A DNA stretch of 64,000 bases from Liolophura sinensis (lineage: Eukaryota; Mollusca; Polyplacophora; Chitonida; Chitonidae): contig NC_088299.1 in assembly GCF_032854445.1 (NCBI RefSeq), positions 13,013,608-13,077,607 on the forward strand. The letters run 5' to 3'. Shown here in pieces: positions 38,909 to 62,400 of this stretch; the first letter of the stretch is position 1; each line of letters opens with the position of its first letter. The notes under the pieces were generated by a model that was not told the origin of the DNA, made no database searches, and worked only from the letters and a program-made list of their open reading frames with translations. The translations under genes were made by a program, and so were the position numbers.

Positions 38909-41900
38909 CGCTTTTGTGGGTAACATGAAAGACCAAAATGCATTTAATCATTTTTTTCCTGTTTCCGTTTTATATTTTGGGGAAAATGTCTGAACAATTA
39001 CTTGCTATAAAATATGTGGGAAGTTATTAGAACTACACTGTCGAATATGTAAAAGATCGACTACATACTTGACTGAGATACCCATATACAGTGCTATAGT
39101 TATTTTAGACTGACACTTTCTGTGTACAGAACACATGTCAAACTGGCCACTCCAAGTCTTGAACTAAAGACTTCAAAGTCAGTCTCCTTAAAACCAGCAG
39201 TACATTTCAACCATCTAGATCATACGGCGTTTGCCTGATTTAGAGGTCGTTGGTTGGAAACCATGAGTGGTCTCTGCTAAATTTAAGAGTTACAATTTTT
39301 AATGGTAAATCCCGAATATCGATAGTACTGTCACTAAACGTGCATGTACATTCCAAATAACATCCATCAATATGGTAGATACATTTGACATATGGAACCC
39401 GGCTAATGCAGATTATTTTCCAGCCGTTAAAACCTTGCGTTTTTCTTCGTAAACACTGTATGGTGATGTTACAGGAGATGCAGATAAAAAATGTAAAGAT
39501 AAGGGCGGAAAATGTCAGAAAGATATCTTAAACTGTGCGGGAAAGTATCAGTCCAACTTGTGTTCCGGTGCTTCCGACAGACGATGTTGTCTTCCTAAAG
39601 CCGGTGGGTATATCTCCATTACATATATACAGTGCGTTGTTAATTTTTGTAATTTATTTAACTGGAAATATTTAACATACTGCAATTTGCCGTACAAGGT
39701 TGTAAATAAAACACTTGTCTTTAGATCATTATAGAAATAATAGCTTCATTCAGTGTGCATGCGCTATAATAACTGCAGTATTTGAAAAGTGTCCATCGTT
39801 TTTGGACGAGGCCAACGAACAGCCACCATGCTTTTACATCTTTTATCATACAGACACTGTTTTGCTTTTTTACATATTTTTTTTTAATTTAATTTTTTTT
39901 TCCATTTTCTAAACCCATGTGAAAAACCCAGGGTAACAGTTCTATAATTTTTGGAAGCAATTCGGAAGAAATTTAAAAATGACCTAGTGAAAATATACAT
40001 AAGCCTACCTGTACTATTCTATTTGTATATGTAGGGCCTCACATAAAAACAATGCACACTTCCTTTTTTACTCCAATTATTACAGCGTGTACGCAGTGAA
40101 GCCGTTATTCCTTTTTTTAAGATCTGTAAGTCTCAATGGCTGATGTCATATTTTCTACACAGGAAAACTTAATCTGCTGATTTCAACAGAAAGTCTGCTG
40201 TCTGAGTGATGCTAGAATGTATTATGTTATTATCAGATAATATTCTGTCATACTGAACCTAATATTTTGTCAGTCTAGTAAAATAATGTTAGTCTAGTGT
40301 TTATAATCTTTATGTTGAATTAACTGAATATGTGTTTTATATTATATTATTATATATAACAGAACAATGTGAGACAAAAGCAAAATACATTCTATCATCA
40401 CTCAGGCAACAGAATTTCTGTTGAAATCAGCAGATTAATTTTTTGAGTGTACATTTTGTAGAAAATAATAAACCTAATGTCTCACTTATTGTTGTTGCAC
40501 GCCTCAAAAACTAATCTCGCGTTATGCCATCACTGCTATCGTGCCCGGTCTTACAGACGTTGCATAGAGTTTATAACATTGTTTAATGTTATTTCGTTAC
40601 AGGAGATGGAGATGAAAAATGTAAAGATAAGGGTGGAAAATGTCAGATAGATAGCTTAAACTGTGCGGGAAAGTATCAGTCCAACTTGTGCTCTGGTAAT
40701 GCCAAGAGACGATGTTGTCTTCCTAAAACCGGTCAGTAAAATTTGCTTTCAGTTGTTTTTTGTTAAATTAATGAAAATTCAGATGTTTAACTTGTCAGTT
40801 TTCCCTTTAAGGCTTTACATTAAAATCATCAACTTATTTTAGTTTAATAGCCGCATATGGGCAGAAATATCAAAATATTAATTCACATGGAAGGCCACCG
40901 TACTTTCAAATTGTTCCCTTGGTCCGTGTGACAATCGTTAATTTCTTTTTTTTTTTAATTTTTTTCATTTTGCAGGGGTTTTTTTTAGTCCATATATTCA
41001 AACCTTGCGTATGTTTCATAAACACTATATGCAGTATAATTAAGACGTACAGTACAGAGAGAAGAATCATAGCAGCGACCAACTTGTGATAACTGCGAAA
41101 TACGAAATGATTAAGTAACCGATGAAATACAGCCCCCAGTTTCATTTAATTTACCTCCATTGGGGTTTTATTTTAACTGTGCACTTAAATGCTTAAACTG
41201 TAGCAAATTACACCCCCCTCCTCCGTTCTGGTTTTACAGAACGAATGTTTCAAAGATGAAATTGATTCCTTCACTGCATAAATTTCCCATGCCGTCCTTT
41301 AAATCTTACGTTTGTTTCGTAACCATTATTAAATGCTATTTCATTACAGGAGACAGAGATAAAAGATGCATAGACAAAGGAGGAAAATGTCAGAAAGACA
41401 GCATTAAATGTCCAGGAGGATATCAGTCCAATCTATGTTCTGGTGCTTCCAACAGACGATGTTGTCTTCCCAAAGGCGGTGAGAATATATGCTACACTTT
41501 ATGGCATAAAGGACTTGCCATCACAACAACCAAAAACGTCGTGCTATGTCACTGGTTCGAATCCAGGTTTGACAATTAGCGTAAAATTTAGGTAACTTTC
41601 AGGTTGAATTTACCAAAACATTTATACGCCGTCTAACAGATGAAGTAAGTGTATTAAATTAACAATCACGTTGACGAAATAGTAAGTAACCATCTGATGT
41701 TAAATACCCCCAATATCTTCGGTCACTTGAGGTCTGTGGTTAATAGAAATTTTCCTTATATGCCCAAGCAGATGAAATACCTTAGATAACACCTAGATTG
41801 CAAAATTTATTGATCTGAGCTTATTACATTATTTGTTTCGCAGAAAGAATAAACATGGAGAAAAAATAGATGGTACGAAGAGTATTATTTCCAGCTACTG

Positions 41901-44900
41901 TGTATGGCCCAGAATTACGAAGCTGTATTAGACTAAAGCCAGGCTTAGTTTTATCGTCAAAATGCTATGTTTACTTGAGGAATTTTCAATTTGTTCAGGC
42001 TTTCATTACAAAATTTTTAATTAGCCTTCACGTTTAAAACTGTAAGCTCTGAAATAATACTGCAAGCTGGATGCAAACTCGAAAAATCCAAATAACACAA
42101 CTGAACACTAAGTCAGACGTAAGGCAGTTTCATGATTATGGGACATGGCGCTGAAGGGAAGAAAAAATTCACTGCATTTATGTTTTAGATGACAAGAAGT
42201 GTAAAGAGCTGGAGGGAGTATGTCAGAAGGACAACATTAAATGTGCGGGTGCATATCGCTCCACGTTGTGCTCTGGTGATGCGGACAGACGTTGTTGTCT
42301 TCCTAGTGCTGGTACGTAGCACAGTGTAAAGATATTCTATAAGTGCCGAACTAATAGATTTGCATAATTGACTGGGTATGGAAATGTATTGTAAAAAGTA
42401 CAATGGTTTTCAAACATAAAAAAGGGTTCTTTTCTGTAAGTATTTAGGCCATGTTTTCACGTATGATTTCTTAGTTTAGTTGTACCGTGTAAATAATAAA
42501 GTCTAAGAAACGCTTTCAAATCTCGTTGTTTGCCTGGTAATGTAAGCCTGGGCCAACCTTGTTGAGGAGATCTAACTTTTCCCATGTCCTTTAATGACTT
42601 TAAATGGAAACGAAGCATGGAATGAAATTGTGCTTATAGGTGCATCAATGAAAATTGGATCTATAACAATATCAAAAGCACCGCATTCAAATGTTGACAT
42701 CCAATTAAGGTGCATTCATAGCTTCCAGACCCAATACGACAGATTTAAGGCATTTGCTCACATACATATTAATCCTACCTTGCATTTCAAGTATCTAAAA
42801 GCGTTTAATTATTTTATTCGCAGTCAAGAAAGTTTTCCTAATTACAGATTATCCGGTTTTCTCTCACTTGACCTCCAGATTACGTGATTTTATAATTCAG
42901 TTGCGATTTGTTGTGAGATGACGATAATATCCCCATACTCAACAAAAACAAAGAATGCCTGCAGATGGTGATTAGATGCCTGGGAGGATGAAGACGACGT
43001 TTTCGTATATAGCATGAATGCATGGATGACAATGGTTTCACACTACCTGTGCAATATTACAGTCATATCATAGTGATACTTACCATGCAGTGATTACCTT
43101 AGGCATCTGGTTCCACGAAACCATTTCTGACATAAGCGGAAATTTGAAATACGATCTTAAAGCTTGTTTTTGGGCTTTGAAAATTGAAAGTTTGACCGTC
43201 TCTCCCACTGTTACCCCTCCACTCATCAATGACATTTTTAGACCAAGCGTGTCTAAATTTCTACTCCCAGTATCATAAAGAATATCGTAAAGAGTTTTCC
43301 AATTTTGGACTAAAGTCAGAAATAGCTTTGAGGAATCGGCCCCGGAGGATATATCAATATTAATAAACCGGGGTTTCTAAAGCAGCATTATTGGTTTATT
43401 TTCAGACCTAAAATGTATTAACCAGGGAGGTAAATGCCAGCTTACTAGCAAAAGCTGTACGGGGTCGTACAGATCCAATCTCTGCGGGGGAAAATCCAAC
43501 CGGAAATGCTGTCTAGAGGTAAAAAAAGGTAACAATTTCATTTTTGTCTCGATTACTGAATTGTACATGGGATTAATCGTGGGTTTGAGCAGGTCATAAA
43601 TCATGATCGTCTTATGTCCATTACTGGACTGTAAATGGGATTAATCGCGGATTTGAGGAAGTCGCAGCCCTTCTTGTTACCATCACTGGTGTACCATTAA
43701 CGATACACGTGATTCATCATGAATATATCGAGGTAACAAAATCCCAGCATCCTCTTTATTATAATAAAGCAAGGGTTTTTTTTTGAACTGGTGAAATCGG
43801 TCCAGCTAGCAACATTACCATTTAAGATTTAAGATTTAATCAACTACTCAAACTTAAACGTGGGTTTAAATTTCATCACACTTTTGAACCATCGGACCTT
43901 TTTATAATGAACACGTTTGAGTATGTGTTCTTAACGTATGATTTTGTGATTAAGGATCCGGAACAGTGGCTTACCGTGGATTCACGGTTTCTGACAGAAT
44001 CGTACGAAATAAGCTTAAGGAGATAGCCGATCTGTTCGGGCGTCGACTGTGGCTAACCAGTGGGGATCGCGATGGAACTGGTCGCTCTCATGTGAGTCTG
44101 CGTGTAGTTATCTCCCTTGGCATGATGACCGTCAACTGATCTAAACAACCTTTTTACACACATTCTTTAATTTGTCTACCTCTGAACAGGATTCACACGC
44201 GTCAAATGGCTCAACAAAGCCTAAGTTTCCCCTCCACAACCAAAATCTATAACCAGATGTTGGGCCTTGCTGGTTTTTAGAGCATAAGCCGTGGTCGATC
44301 AACGCAAAGAAAACGTTTATTTGTTTCGCACTAATAAAAAGAATGTGGCAAAATGGGCAAATGGGGAAAAAATCCAATGAGCATGGTGCCATAATTTTAC
44401 TCCTACTGTGATGAAAAGAACAGTTGAATACTTTTGAAGAATTTACTTCTGGAAGATCCGGTAGAGACTTGTGATACTTTTGCCGCTTGAGGCCTCTAAA
44501 CAGCATGGGACTACATAAACCTTTATCCTTTGGATGTTTTCATCATTCCTTTAAAACATCGCCCAGAAGCTCTTGTGGCTGGACCCAAACCAGTCAGTTT
44601 CGTCCTTGCCTGCTGATCACAATATCACCGTTTTGGTTGTGAAGGAGAGAAATTTGACATTTGCAAAGGCTGAGTGTTGAGTGACGCGATTTCGCCTACT
44701 GAGAGTACTGTACCATTCGCATCGTTATCCAAATCGACATCTTCTCTTTCGAAATCAAAATTGCCAGAATCACATTCATCATAGTATTCTGTCGTCTAAT
44801 CTTCTTCGCTCGTTTTGGGGCCTCCGTGGCTCAGTCGGTTAGCGCGCTAGTGCAGCGTAATGACCCAGGAGTCTCTCACCTATGCGGTCGCTGTGAGTTC

Positions 44901-45962
44901 AACTCCAGCTCATGCTGGCTTCCTCTCCGGCCGTACGTGGGAAGGTCTTCCAGCAACACGCAGATGGTCGTGGTTTACCCCCGGGCTCTGCCCGGTTTCC
45001 TCCTGCCATAATGCTGGCCGCCATCGTATAAGTGAAATATTCTTGAGTACGGCGTAAAACACCAATCAAATAAATAAATAAATAAATAAATAAATCTTCG
45101 CTTGTTTCATTTGATTAGCAACTCATCATGACCTTTCATGATTGAAATAAATCAGCTGGTTAGTGACTATGATGACGTAGTATCGCTGCCAAGCACAGAA
45201 ATATATGACAGCTCCGACGTTTAATAACTGTGCGATAGTCAATGACTGATAATATTAACAGAAAATGACATTGATTTTTTTTCGACGTTGGAAGGCTCTG
45301 TATTAAAGGTTTTAAAGATTTTATTTTATTGTCCACAAAAAAAACGCAAAGAGAGACAACTCCAGGTTGGCCTGACCTGGTTAGCAGCAGTTTTCCTTAG
45401 TTCCACATGTACGTCTCAAAAATGCTCTTTATGGTTATAAATTCATTATATGACGACCTTCCTGGGGTATTGATCTCCAAATATCTACCCGTGTATCCCC
45501 GGAAGATCGTCATATAACTAATATTATATGGCATGACATAGTTGATTTGCTGTTATATGTTATCAGCTTTATTTACCACCTGTATTTGTATATAATCTCA
45601 AATATATTCCTTTGGGAACTGGTGAAAATGAATCTTTGGAAGGACGTTCATGGTTTACAAGTGCATAGTATATGCATGGATATCGCACTTGACCTTTTTA
45701 CAGCTGTCTGGTTAATTTCCAGCACAATGTGGGCCGGGCGGCTGACTTTTGGGTGGACGGAGGGCTGACGGGAGGTCAAATGTTCAACCGGATCCGGAAC
45801 AGTGGGATACTGGATCAAGATTTCCAAGTGATTTGGCACGGAAGAGGCACGTGCACGGGAGGAGAACACATCCATATTGGTCGCTACGGAGATGGCCGAG
45901 AAACGTGCTGGGTTCACGAAGGGACACGCGCTAGCAACAAATGCGTTTATACCTGTATGTAG
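36081..45962 (+). CDS. Secreted protein with seven six-cysteine modules and a C-terminal peptidase-M15-like domain (440 aa), 10 exons
   Basis: Exons 36081-36141, 37513-37635, 38061-38189, 39475-39603, 40603-40731, 41350-41478, 42189-42311, 43406-43528, 43955-44091, 45723-45962; 1323 nt, all phases agree. Signal peptide 1-20. Exons 2-8 each code for one module (about residues 21-315) with fixed spacing C-x6-C-x6-C-x8-C-x7-CC and a GYQSNLCSG-like core; every module exon is a symmetrical phase 1-1 cassette. Exons 9-10 (316-440) form the M15 domain: SHHNVGRAAD (360-369) gives zinc ligands H362 and D369, and EHIH (409-412) gives a possible catalytic Glu and third His ligand. Four C-terminal cysteines match the paralogue. 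I recall similar CC-ended six-cysteine modules beside cell-wall hydrolase domains in other eukaryotes; binding to bacterial wall is an inference. Some donors are weak (GTCGGT after exon 3, GTCAGT after exon 5). Confidence 0.85.
36420..37360. repeat. 44-bp minisatellite in intron 1, about 21 units
   Basis: Core unit: gtttggggtaagctgagttt followed by gctgatgttacctgcgtggc gagt. Units are 44 bp apart with few changes in the middle of the array and more at its ends. Most units contain GGGGTAAG, a good match to a splice donor, lying between the true donor of exon 1 and the acceptor of exon 2. Confidence 0.95.
38795..38838 (+). pseudogene. Broken remnant of an eighth cysteine-module exon
   Basis: The bases gcagataagaaatgtaaagt and taagggaggaaaa match the first third of the module exons (compare 39480-39515), in the same order and strand and between two intact modules. 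The sequence then runs straight into an (AT)n array, and the rest of the module is missing. After the array the sequence resembles the intron just downstream of exon 3 (agcgcttttgt). So a former module exon was lost by microsatellite expansion or deletion. Confidence 0.75.
38839..38907. repeat. (AT)n microsatellite inside a former exon
   Basis: About 33 uninterrupted AT units. Confidence 0.97.
40165..40450. mobile_element. MITE with about 55-bp terminal inverted repeats
   Basis: Left end cttaatctgctgatttcaac agaaa is repeated inverted at the right end (tttctgttgaaatcagcaga tta). The inverted match continues inward through gagtgatg and tagaatgta. It is about 286 bp, non-coding, in intron 5 of the modular M15 gene. 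A diverged relative is at about 32880-33080. Confidence 0.75.
44817..45096 (+). mobile_element. SINE family 1, full length
   Basis: Best complete copy in the window: head gcctccgtggctcagtcggt with A box, B-box-like GAGTTCAACTCC, body with cccccgggctctgcccggtt, and tail gtacggcgtaaaacaccaat with six AAAT units. It is in the last intron of the modular M15 gene. Confidence 0.93.
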
Positions 45963-46031
45963 GAAGAAAAACGAATGTCTGATCACAAGCTGCGACACAT
46001 GAGCATTTTTTAAAAAACATGCTCCTAGCAA

Positions 46032-46037
46032 AATAAA
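46032..46037 (+). terminator. Polyadenylation signal AATAAA of the modular M15 gene
   Basis: First AATAAA downstream, 70 nt after the stop codon. Confidence 0.6.
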
Positions 46038-46499
46038 AATATGTACATCAATTCAAATAACTGAACAACAACACCGTAGCTCCAAGTGGTCTGTAGCTAT
46101 TATAATCTATAGCACGGAGTATGTTGTGAATGACCTGTGAAAACAGTAACCTGTATTAAGTAAATAGATTACATTCTAAAATTCACCCATCGTGTCACAC
46201 ATGCAAATTTGACAATGTATATTGCTCATGAAGTTTGGTTTCGTTATTTTTGTCAGTCTTTATCTGATATGATTGATTTACTCGGTTGTTTTTTAACGCA
46301 GAGGTAAAAAAAAAAAACAATTTTGCTTTAGGGACAGCGGTAAGATTCATGGATGGATGAAAGCGGAACGCACAGAGTAAAACCAATCACCTTTGGCATG
46401 AAACCGATGAATTTTTCCTTCATTATAGCAAAACCGTTCTGAGCAGATCCAAAAACTGTGTTGTATACAGTGTGGCAGATGCTGGGCAGGTTGATATTG

Positions 46500-46720
46500 G
46501 CATGCATATATGCCTTGCTGGCGAAGTGCTGCCCCCATTGAAGTAACATGTCTAAGACACAAGACATGACACCCCACCCAAGCACATTATACTGACACTG
46601 GGCCAACCAACCATGTTTCCTTGCTGTACCTCTCAGTGCTGAGCGCCAAGCGAAAGGCCCGGGTGGAGTCCTTGGTGTGACTCGACCCAGGCCTAATGTC
46701 ATGAGATTTGTACCCGATGA
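46500..46720 (-). mobile_element. SINE family-2 fragment
   Basis: Middle part of the family only: cattatactgacactgggcc, tcagtgctgagcgccaagcg, gtgtgactcgacccagg. Same direction as 15665-16025. Confidence 0.6.
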
Positions 46721-47829
46721 TCACCCCCACCGATCCCACTCAACCAATCTTCTAACTGCGTGTGTCCGAACGATAGTTAGACAAGCACCTTAACCGCGTG
46801 ATACGAATAATTGCACCGTGTGAGCCTATTCTGGAGAAATCATACGCGATTTTTCTACAATGTTTGTTACCTCTCCGATTTCCTTTTTTATCGCGAACGT
46901 ATGGGTTCACGTAAGACGCTTGACACAGTTATTAATGAGTACAACCCCATTGCTTGCAACAGGGTATGTTCCCCCATTAAAGATTGTAAGGGAAAAAATT
47001 CGTTTGAGTTTAAGATTAAAAACATAACTCTAATGACGCAGTCAGTCTAACTTCTTTGGGACCAATGTCGTAATTTGAAAGCTACTTAAAAGCTCAGCTT
47101 TTGGTAGTTTGGTCCATTTGGCTCACCTCTCGATACTGACGAGAGGCCTTTCATGTCGCTTGCTAAAATCCACCTCCCACTGTTGCTTTAAGGAAGAAAC
47201 TAGGTGATGGTTTCCACTGAGGTGATTCCTTCACGAATATGACTGAGTGCTAGCGTGAAACATTCTTCACAACACCAATGCAAGAATGAAAACAATGCAA
47301 GTACAAAAAAATGGAGCAGTGTTTCAGATTTTGTACATGTTAAAAGCAATATAATTGGACAGGCTAAAATGGGCGCCATAAACCCAGATAAACCGTGGTT
47401 ATTTTATTAATGGAGCTTTACAAACTAAATATGTAAGTACTCAAATACAAGCATTTGACGAATAGAATTAAGACGTACAGCACAGCATAATGTCATAAGC
47501 AGAGTAAAGTAAAAATAACACAATGCAATGGTGTTAATTGCAATTTGTGGGACGTCACTGGTACAGAATTAATCACAATACTGTGTTACCGTCACATTCT
47601 TATCGTACAATAACATTAAAACAAGATTGATCAACTTCTAAACGGTATTCACTTATTTTTAACAGGTGTAAGGTGTCGGTTGTCATAACGGAGATTTTCA
47701 AAAGTATAATTCTACGTGTTTTTCACTGTAGTCTACGCACGCGATATCTATGTCTGTGTGCTCGGGGTTTTATGTCGTACTTTATGACAAGGCGGAAGCA
47801 TTAGCTGTGTGTACATCTACTTATCTTCT

Positions 47830-48060
47830 TCTGGCAGGGCGAGTCCATGCCGCCAAACGTATTGCCGTCACTGAAGTATCATGCAGAAGATACCCGACGT
47901 GACACCCAGTTACATTATACTGACACCGGGTCAACCAGCTCTGTTTCCTTGCTCTAACATTTAGTGCTGAGTTTCATGCACCATTTTTTAAGAATCTTTG
48001 GTTTCATCCCGGGTCTCCCGACTTCAAGGCGGACGCTCTAACCATTAGGACAAATGACAT
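47830..48060 (-). mobile_element. SINE family-2 fragment with tRNA-like head
   Basis: Middle block cattatactgacaccgggtc plus a head region (gggtctcccgacttcaaggc) whose minus strand resembles a tRNA anticodon-to-T-arm segment. Confidence 0.6.
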
Positions 48061-48469
48061 GTGTAACACAGTTACACAGTTAAAGGTTGAGGTGATAGGT
48101 TTTTTTTTAACTTTCTGTGCATGTGTAGTTAGACTGCGATATATACGTCTCCATGTGTATACACGCTCTGTTTGAACACACTTGATCCTTGATAAGGCAT
48201 TGACACCTAACAAAACCAGGCTAACAGTGACACGTTAAGGTCCCCTCCCCTAACCGAGAGCCCGTGTTGTTTATCGGTTGCTCGTCGTCTAAAAGATAAC
48301 TCACATGGATTTGACAGACAAGTGCTGCAGGACACCGATACACAGGCATCTTGTGATCTTGTTTCGGACAAGAGTCAACAAAGCGAGGCTGAAAAGTACG
48401 AACTGTTTTACACAGCTGGCCTAAAGTCAGACGAGCTATTCAAGAACAAGAGGAGACGAAACAACTAGA

Positions 48470-59285
<10,816 letters not shown>

Positions 59286-59495
59286 GTAAAGTAAAAAATT
59301 GTCTTGAGCACTAAGTTCATGAAACATCAAACATATGATAACGTTTTCTGTTACAATGTCACCAGATTCGCGTTAAACACGGGGTCATAGTTTTATTGGT
59401 AGGACGGAATAGACCAGCTAACAGCGAATAAATGTAAATGAAAGTCTCGTCATCGTGAAATACCGTATCTAAATACAACCCTGTGTTATGGTAAT

Positions 59496-62400
59496 AATCC
59501 GGGAGCCAGCAGAGGTTTATCGGTCAGGTGGCGAACGAAAGGTTTGACACCCTGAACATACAGAATCCTGTGTGACGCCAAAATGGTGATTCTTAAGTGT
59601 GGCAGCCGTGCACAGCCCGCTAGGGTTGGGGTAGAAAGTACCCCAAAACTAATTTTATTGGTCACAATCACAAATGCAAATGAAATTCATTTTATATATT
59701 CCTTATGTCGACATGATCACTAATATCTAATTCTTTAAGCTCTCTGCCCGTGCACTTAGCCACTTAAGAACGGTCTAATTAACGTTAATTATGACTTGTA
59801 TCGGTCATGTCGCGAAATTTGAAAATTTGTTTTACCAAAAGATGCCTTGAGATATGCTAATTATAAAATGTTAATTCTTAAGTTCCAACTCCATGCTAAA
59901 AAAATTTAAGAAGTGGTCAAAGGTCAATATTTGGGCTGAATTACCTTAAAACAAGGGTATCGGTCACGACTAGTACGAGGATGAAACTTATTTTATACAT
60001 TCCTACAGACAACCTGATCGCTAAAAGCCAATTCTTAAGTTCCTAGGTCATGCACAAAGTCACTTAAGAACCGTACAATTAACGCTAATTATGACTTTTA
60101 TCGGATTTGTCAATGTCAATTCGTAACTGTTCAGCGTGTGTACTAAACCACTAATTAACGTCTGTTATGATTTTCCCCATGTTATGTTGAGTGCGAGAAT
60201 TAATTTTTGACGACAATTGCTAATGAAGTTTCAATATGCACATATACACTTAACAACGGATCAAAAGTTATCTGCCGACCAAGGCAGAAGGACTGCCGTT
60301 CTGTAGCTAATGGTCTAGATTTATAAATACATGCATTTAGGTGACTTGTATTTAATAATACAGCAGAATGTGTGTTCATTGTTCTGGAGGAGTGCCGACC
60401 ATCACCAGGTGCATGGCAAATCGTAGGCTAAACATCGCCAGCTTAATGGAACACGAGTCAGGGCTTTAATATAATGAACAAAGCCGCTGAATAATCACAT
60501 AATTAACGCTTTTGTGACAACTGTTGGTAATGTCGGTTACTCAAGATGCACCAGGATATGGTCATTATAAAATGGTAATTCTTAATGTCTTCAATCCTTT
60601 GTGCTGAATGGCTTGTAAGAATGGACCAGATTGAATGGACTGGCAGGAATCGTTTTCTGAAAAGGCATAATCACAATAACCCAATTAGATACAGGATTGA
60701 AAATCGTTTGTTTTTTTTTAACCAAATCTGAACAGAAAATGCGAGAAGATTGCCATTACTTTTAAATGTCAATTGCACTTGGAATGATTTTTGAATCTTT
60801 TCTGGAGAATGACAGCTTGACGTTACTCCTCGTGGGTATATTGTTCTACGGTCTACATTTGTCAGGAAGAGATGGAGTTCTCAACTCTAAGATGCAAAAA
60901 CAAGCTACACAGTGACATGTCATACTGAAAATGTATTAACAACAATAGGAAACAATATGACAATTGGTTAATATGACTAAATTTTCTCCTTAAGATTCAC
61001 TTCACTTAATTCAGAGCTAGCAACAGAAAATTATTAGAAAAATATTTATTATCTGAATGGGACTCAAACAAAAGATTAGGAAAGACGTCTCGGCCTAGGA
61101 TTTCTTCGATTAACAAGTCGTCCAGGGGGCGTGTAATTTACTGCTATTTATGCATTTACATGATCAGCTAGAATAGATTACCTGACAAGATGCGGTATTT
61201 CACCAGTTACGCGTGACCATCTGGTAGCTAAACCCTTACCCTTATAAGGTGGAAACGAGGTATACTTGAGGTTCATCTGAGGTGTATCATTAGGGTGTAG
61301 CATATCTGATCTGAGGTGTGTTTCAGGTATTTTTGAGCTGTATCTGAGGTGCACTGAAAGTGTATCTGAGGTACTACAAATTATGCAAATTAGTACCTCA
61401 AGTACACCTACAGCACACCTCAGTGGAGGTGAACATTGTAAATAATGCGTTAAAATCTGATGCCTGAGGTGTACCCGAGGTACAACTGAGACATAGCTGA
61501 GGTGCATTCTTATAGACCAGGTGGTTGTACACTGGTTTCACTTTTATTTTGATATAAATTATTTCTATAAATTATACATAAATTTAAGAAAGTTTGTAAG
61601 TGAATGTTGTTCTTTGTTTACAGCATCTGTAAACCTCAACTGACTCACAACAACAACAGTTATATACTTTACATGAGGTTTTCTAGCTGCTTGATCAAAA
61701 TTTGCGTTTCTATGCCTTTTAAAACGGTTCCTTGAATATTGTTCAGTTCAGTGCAGCCATCTTGGAATAATCAGGGGCAAATATATCCATGCTCTGATTG
61801 GTCAATATCTGTGCACTGAATAGCAAGTCATTATAGGGCGAGACAAAGGCTTATATTTATTTAGTAAAAAATTTTCTTTTGCACAAAAATACTTGCGAAT
61901 TTGTACTCACCATTTTGTCTGAAGTAATATGTAAATCTGATCTCTTGTTAAAACTTGTAAAAAGTGGCTGAGGTGTACCTGAGGTACATGACCAGTAAGT
62001 TATAATCAAAAACTCTCAAAGTTTCTAAGGTGTACCTGGGATACATCATTTATTAGGGGTTTTATTTAATTTTCAAATTTTCTAAGATGTACCTGAGGCA
62101 CATCTTCTAGGTGTTGATTTTTTGCCACATTTCTGATGTACATCTGAGATATAGGTACATGACTGGGACGTACTTGACGTGCAGTACAACTCAGACAATC
62201 TGAAGTCGAGACTTCCTCTGATGACTTCCCTTATCATCCTAATCACGTTGTATTCAATCTGGAACCACTGTGTCGGCAAGTGTTGTTGTTACTGTGCAGT
62301 TTGTATTTGCATGTTGAAGTTGGAACTTCTTCTGTTCTTGACAAATGTAGAAGGAAAAAAAAATAAACCCACGAGGACTAGCGTGGATCTATCATTCTCC

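Larger units (their letters stand above)
45963..48469. other. Intergenic region between the M15 and NRF-6-like genes
   Basis: No gene was recognised. It holds SINE family-2 fragments at about 46500-46720 and 47830-48060 (both with attatactgacac and a gtcaaccag-type block). Confidence 0.55.

Noticed and set aside
41540-41575. tRNA T-arm-like actggttcgaatccaggt
   Set aside because: The B box is excellent, but no acceptor stem, A box or anticodon arm can be placed upstream. It is more likely a SINE head fragment.
42594-42887. Plus-strand open frame of 97 codons between module exons 7 and 8
   Set aside because: It lacks cysteine spacing, splice sites in phase and any known motif, so it is treated as intron.
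45648-46031. Minus-strand open frame of 127 codons
   Set aside because: It is a shadow of the last M15 exon on the other strand; the same happens at 31636-31941.
61620-61740. Possible next NRF-6-like exon after a ttgtttacag acceptor
   Set aside because: The phase-2 frame stays open but does not continue the expected VDTFFxxSG block and lies inside the foldback element.
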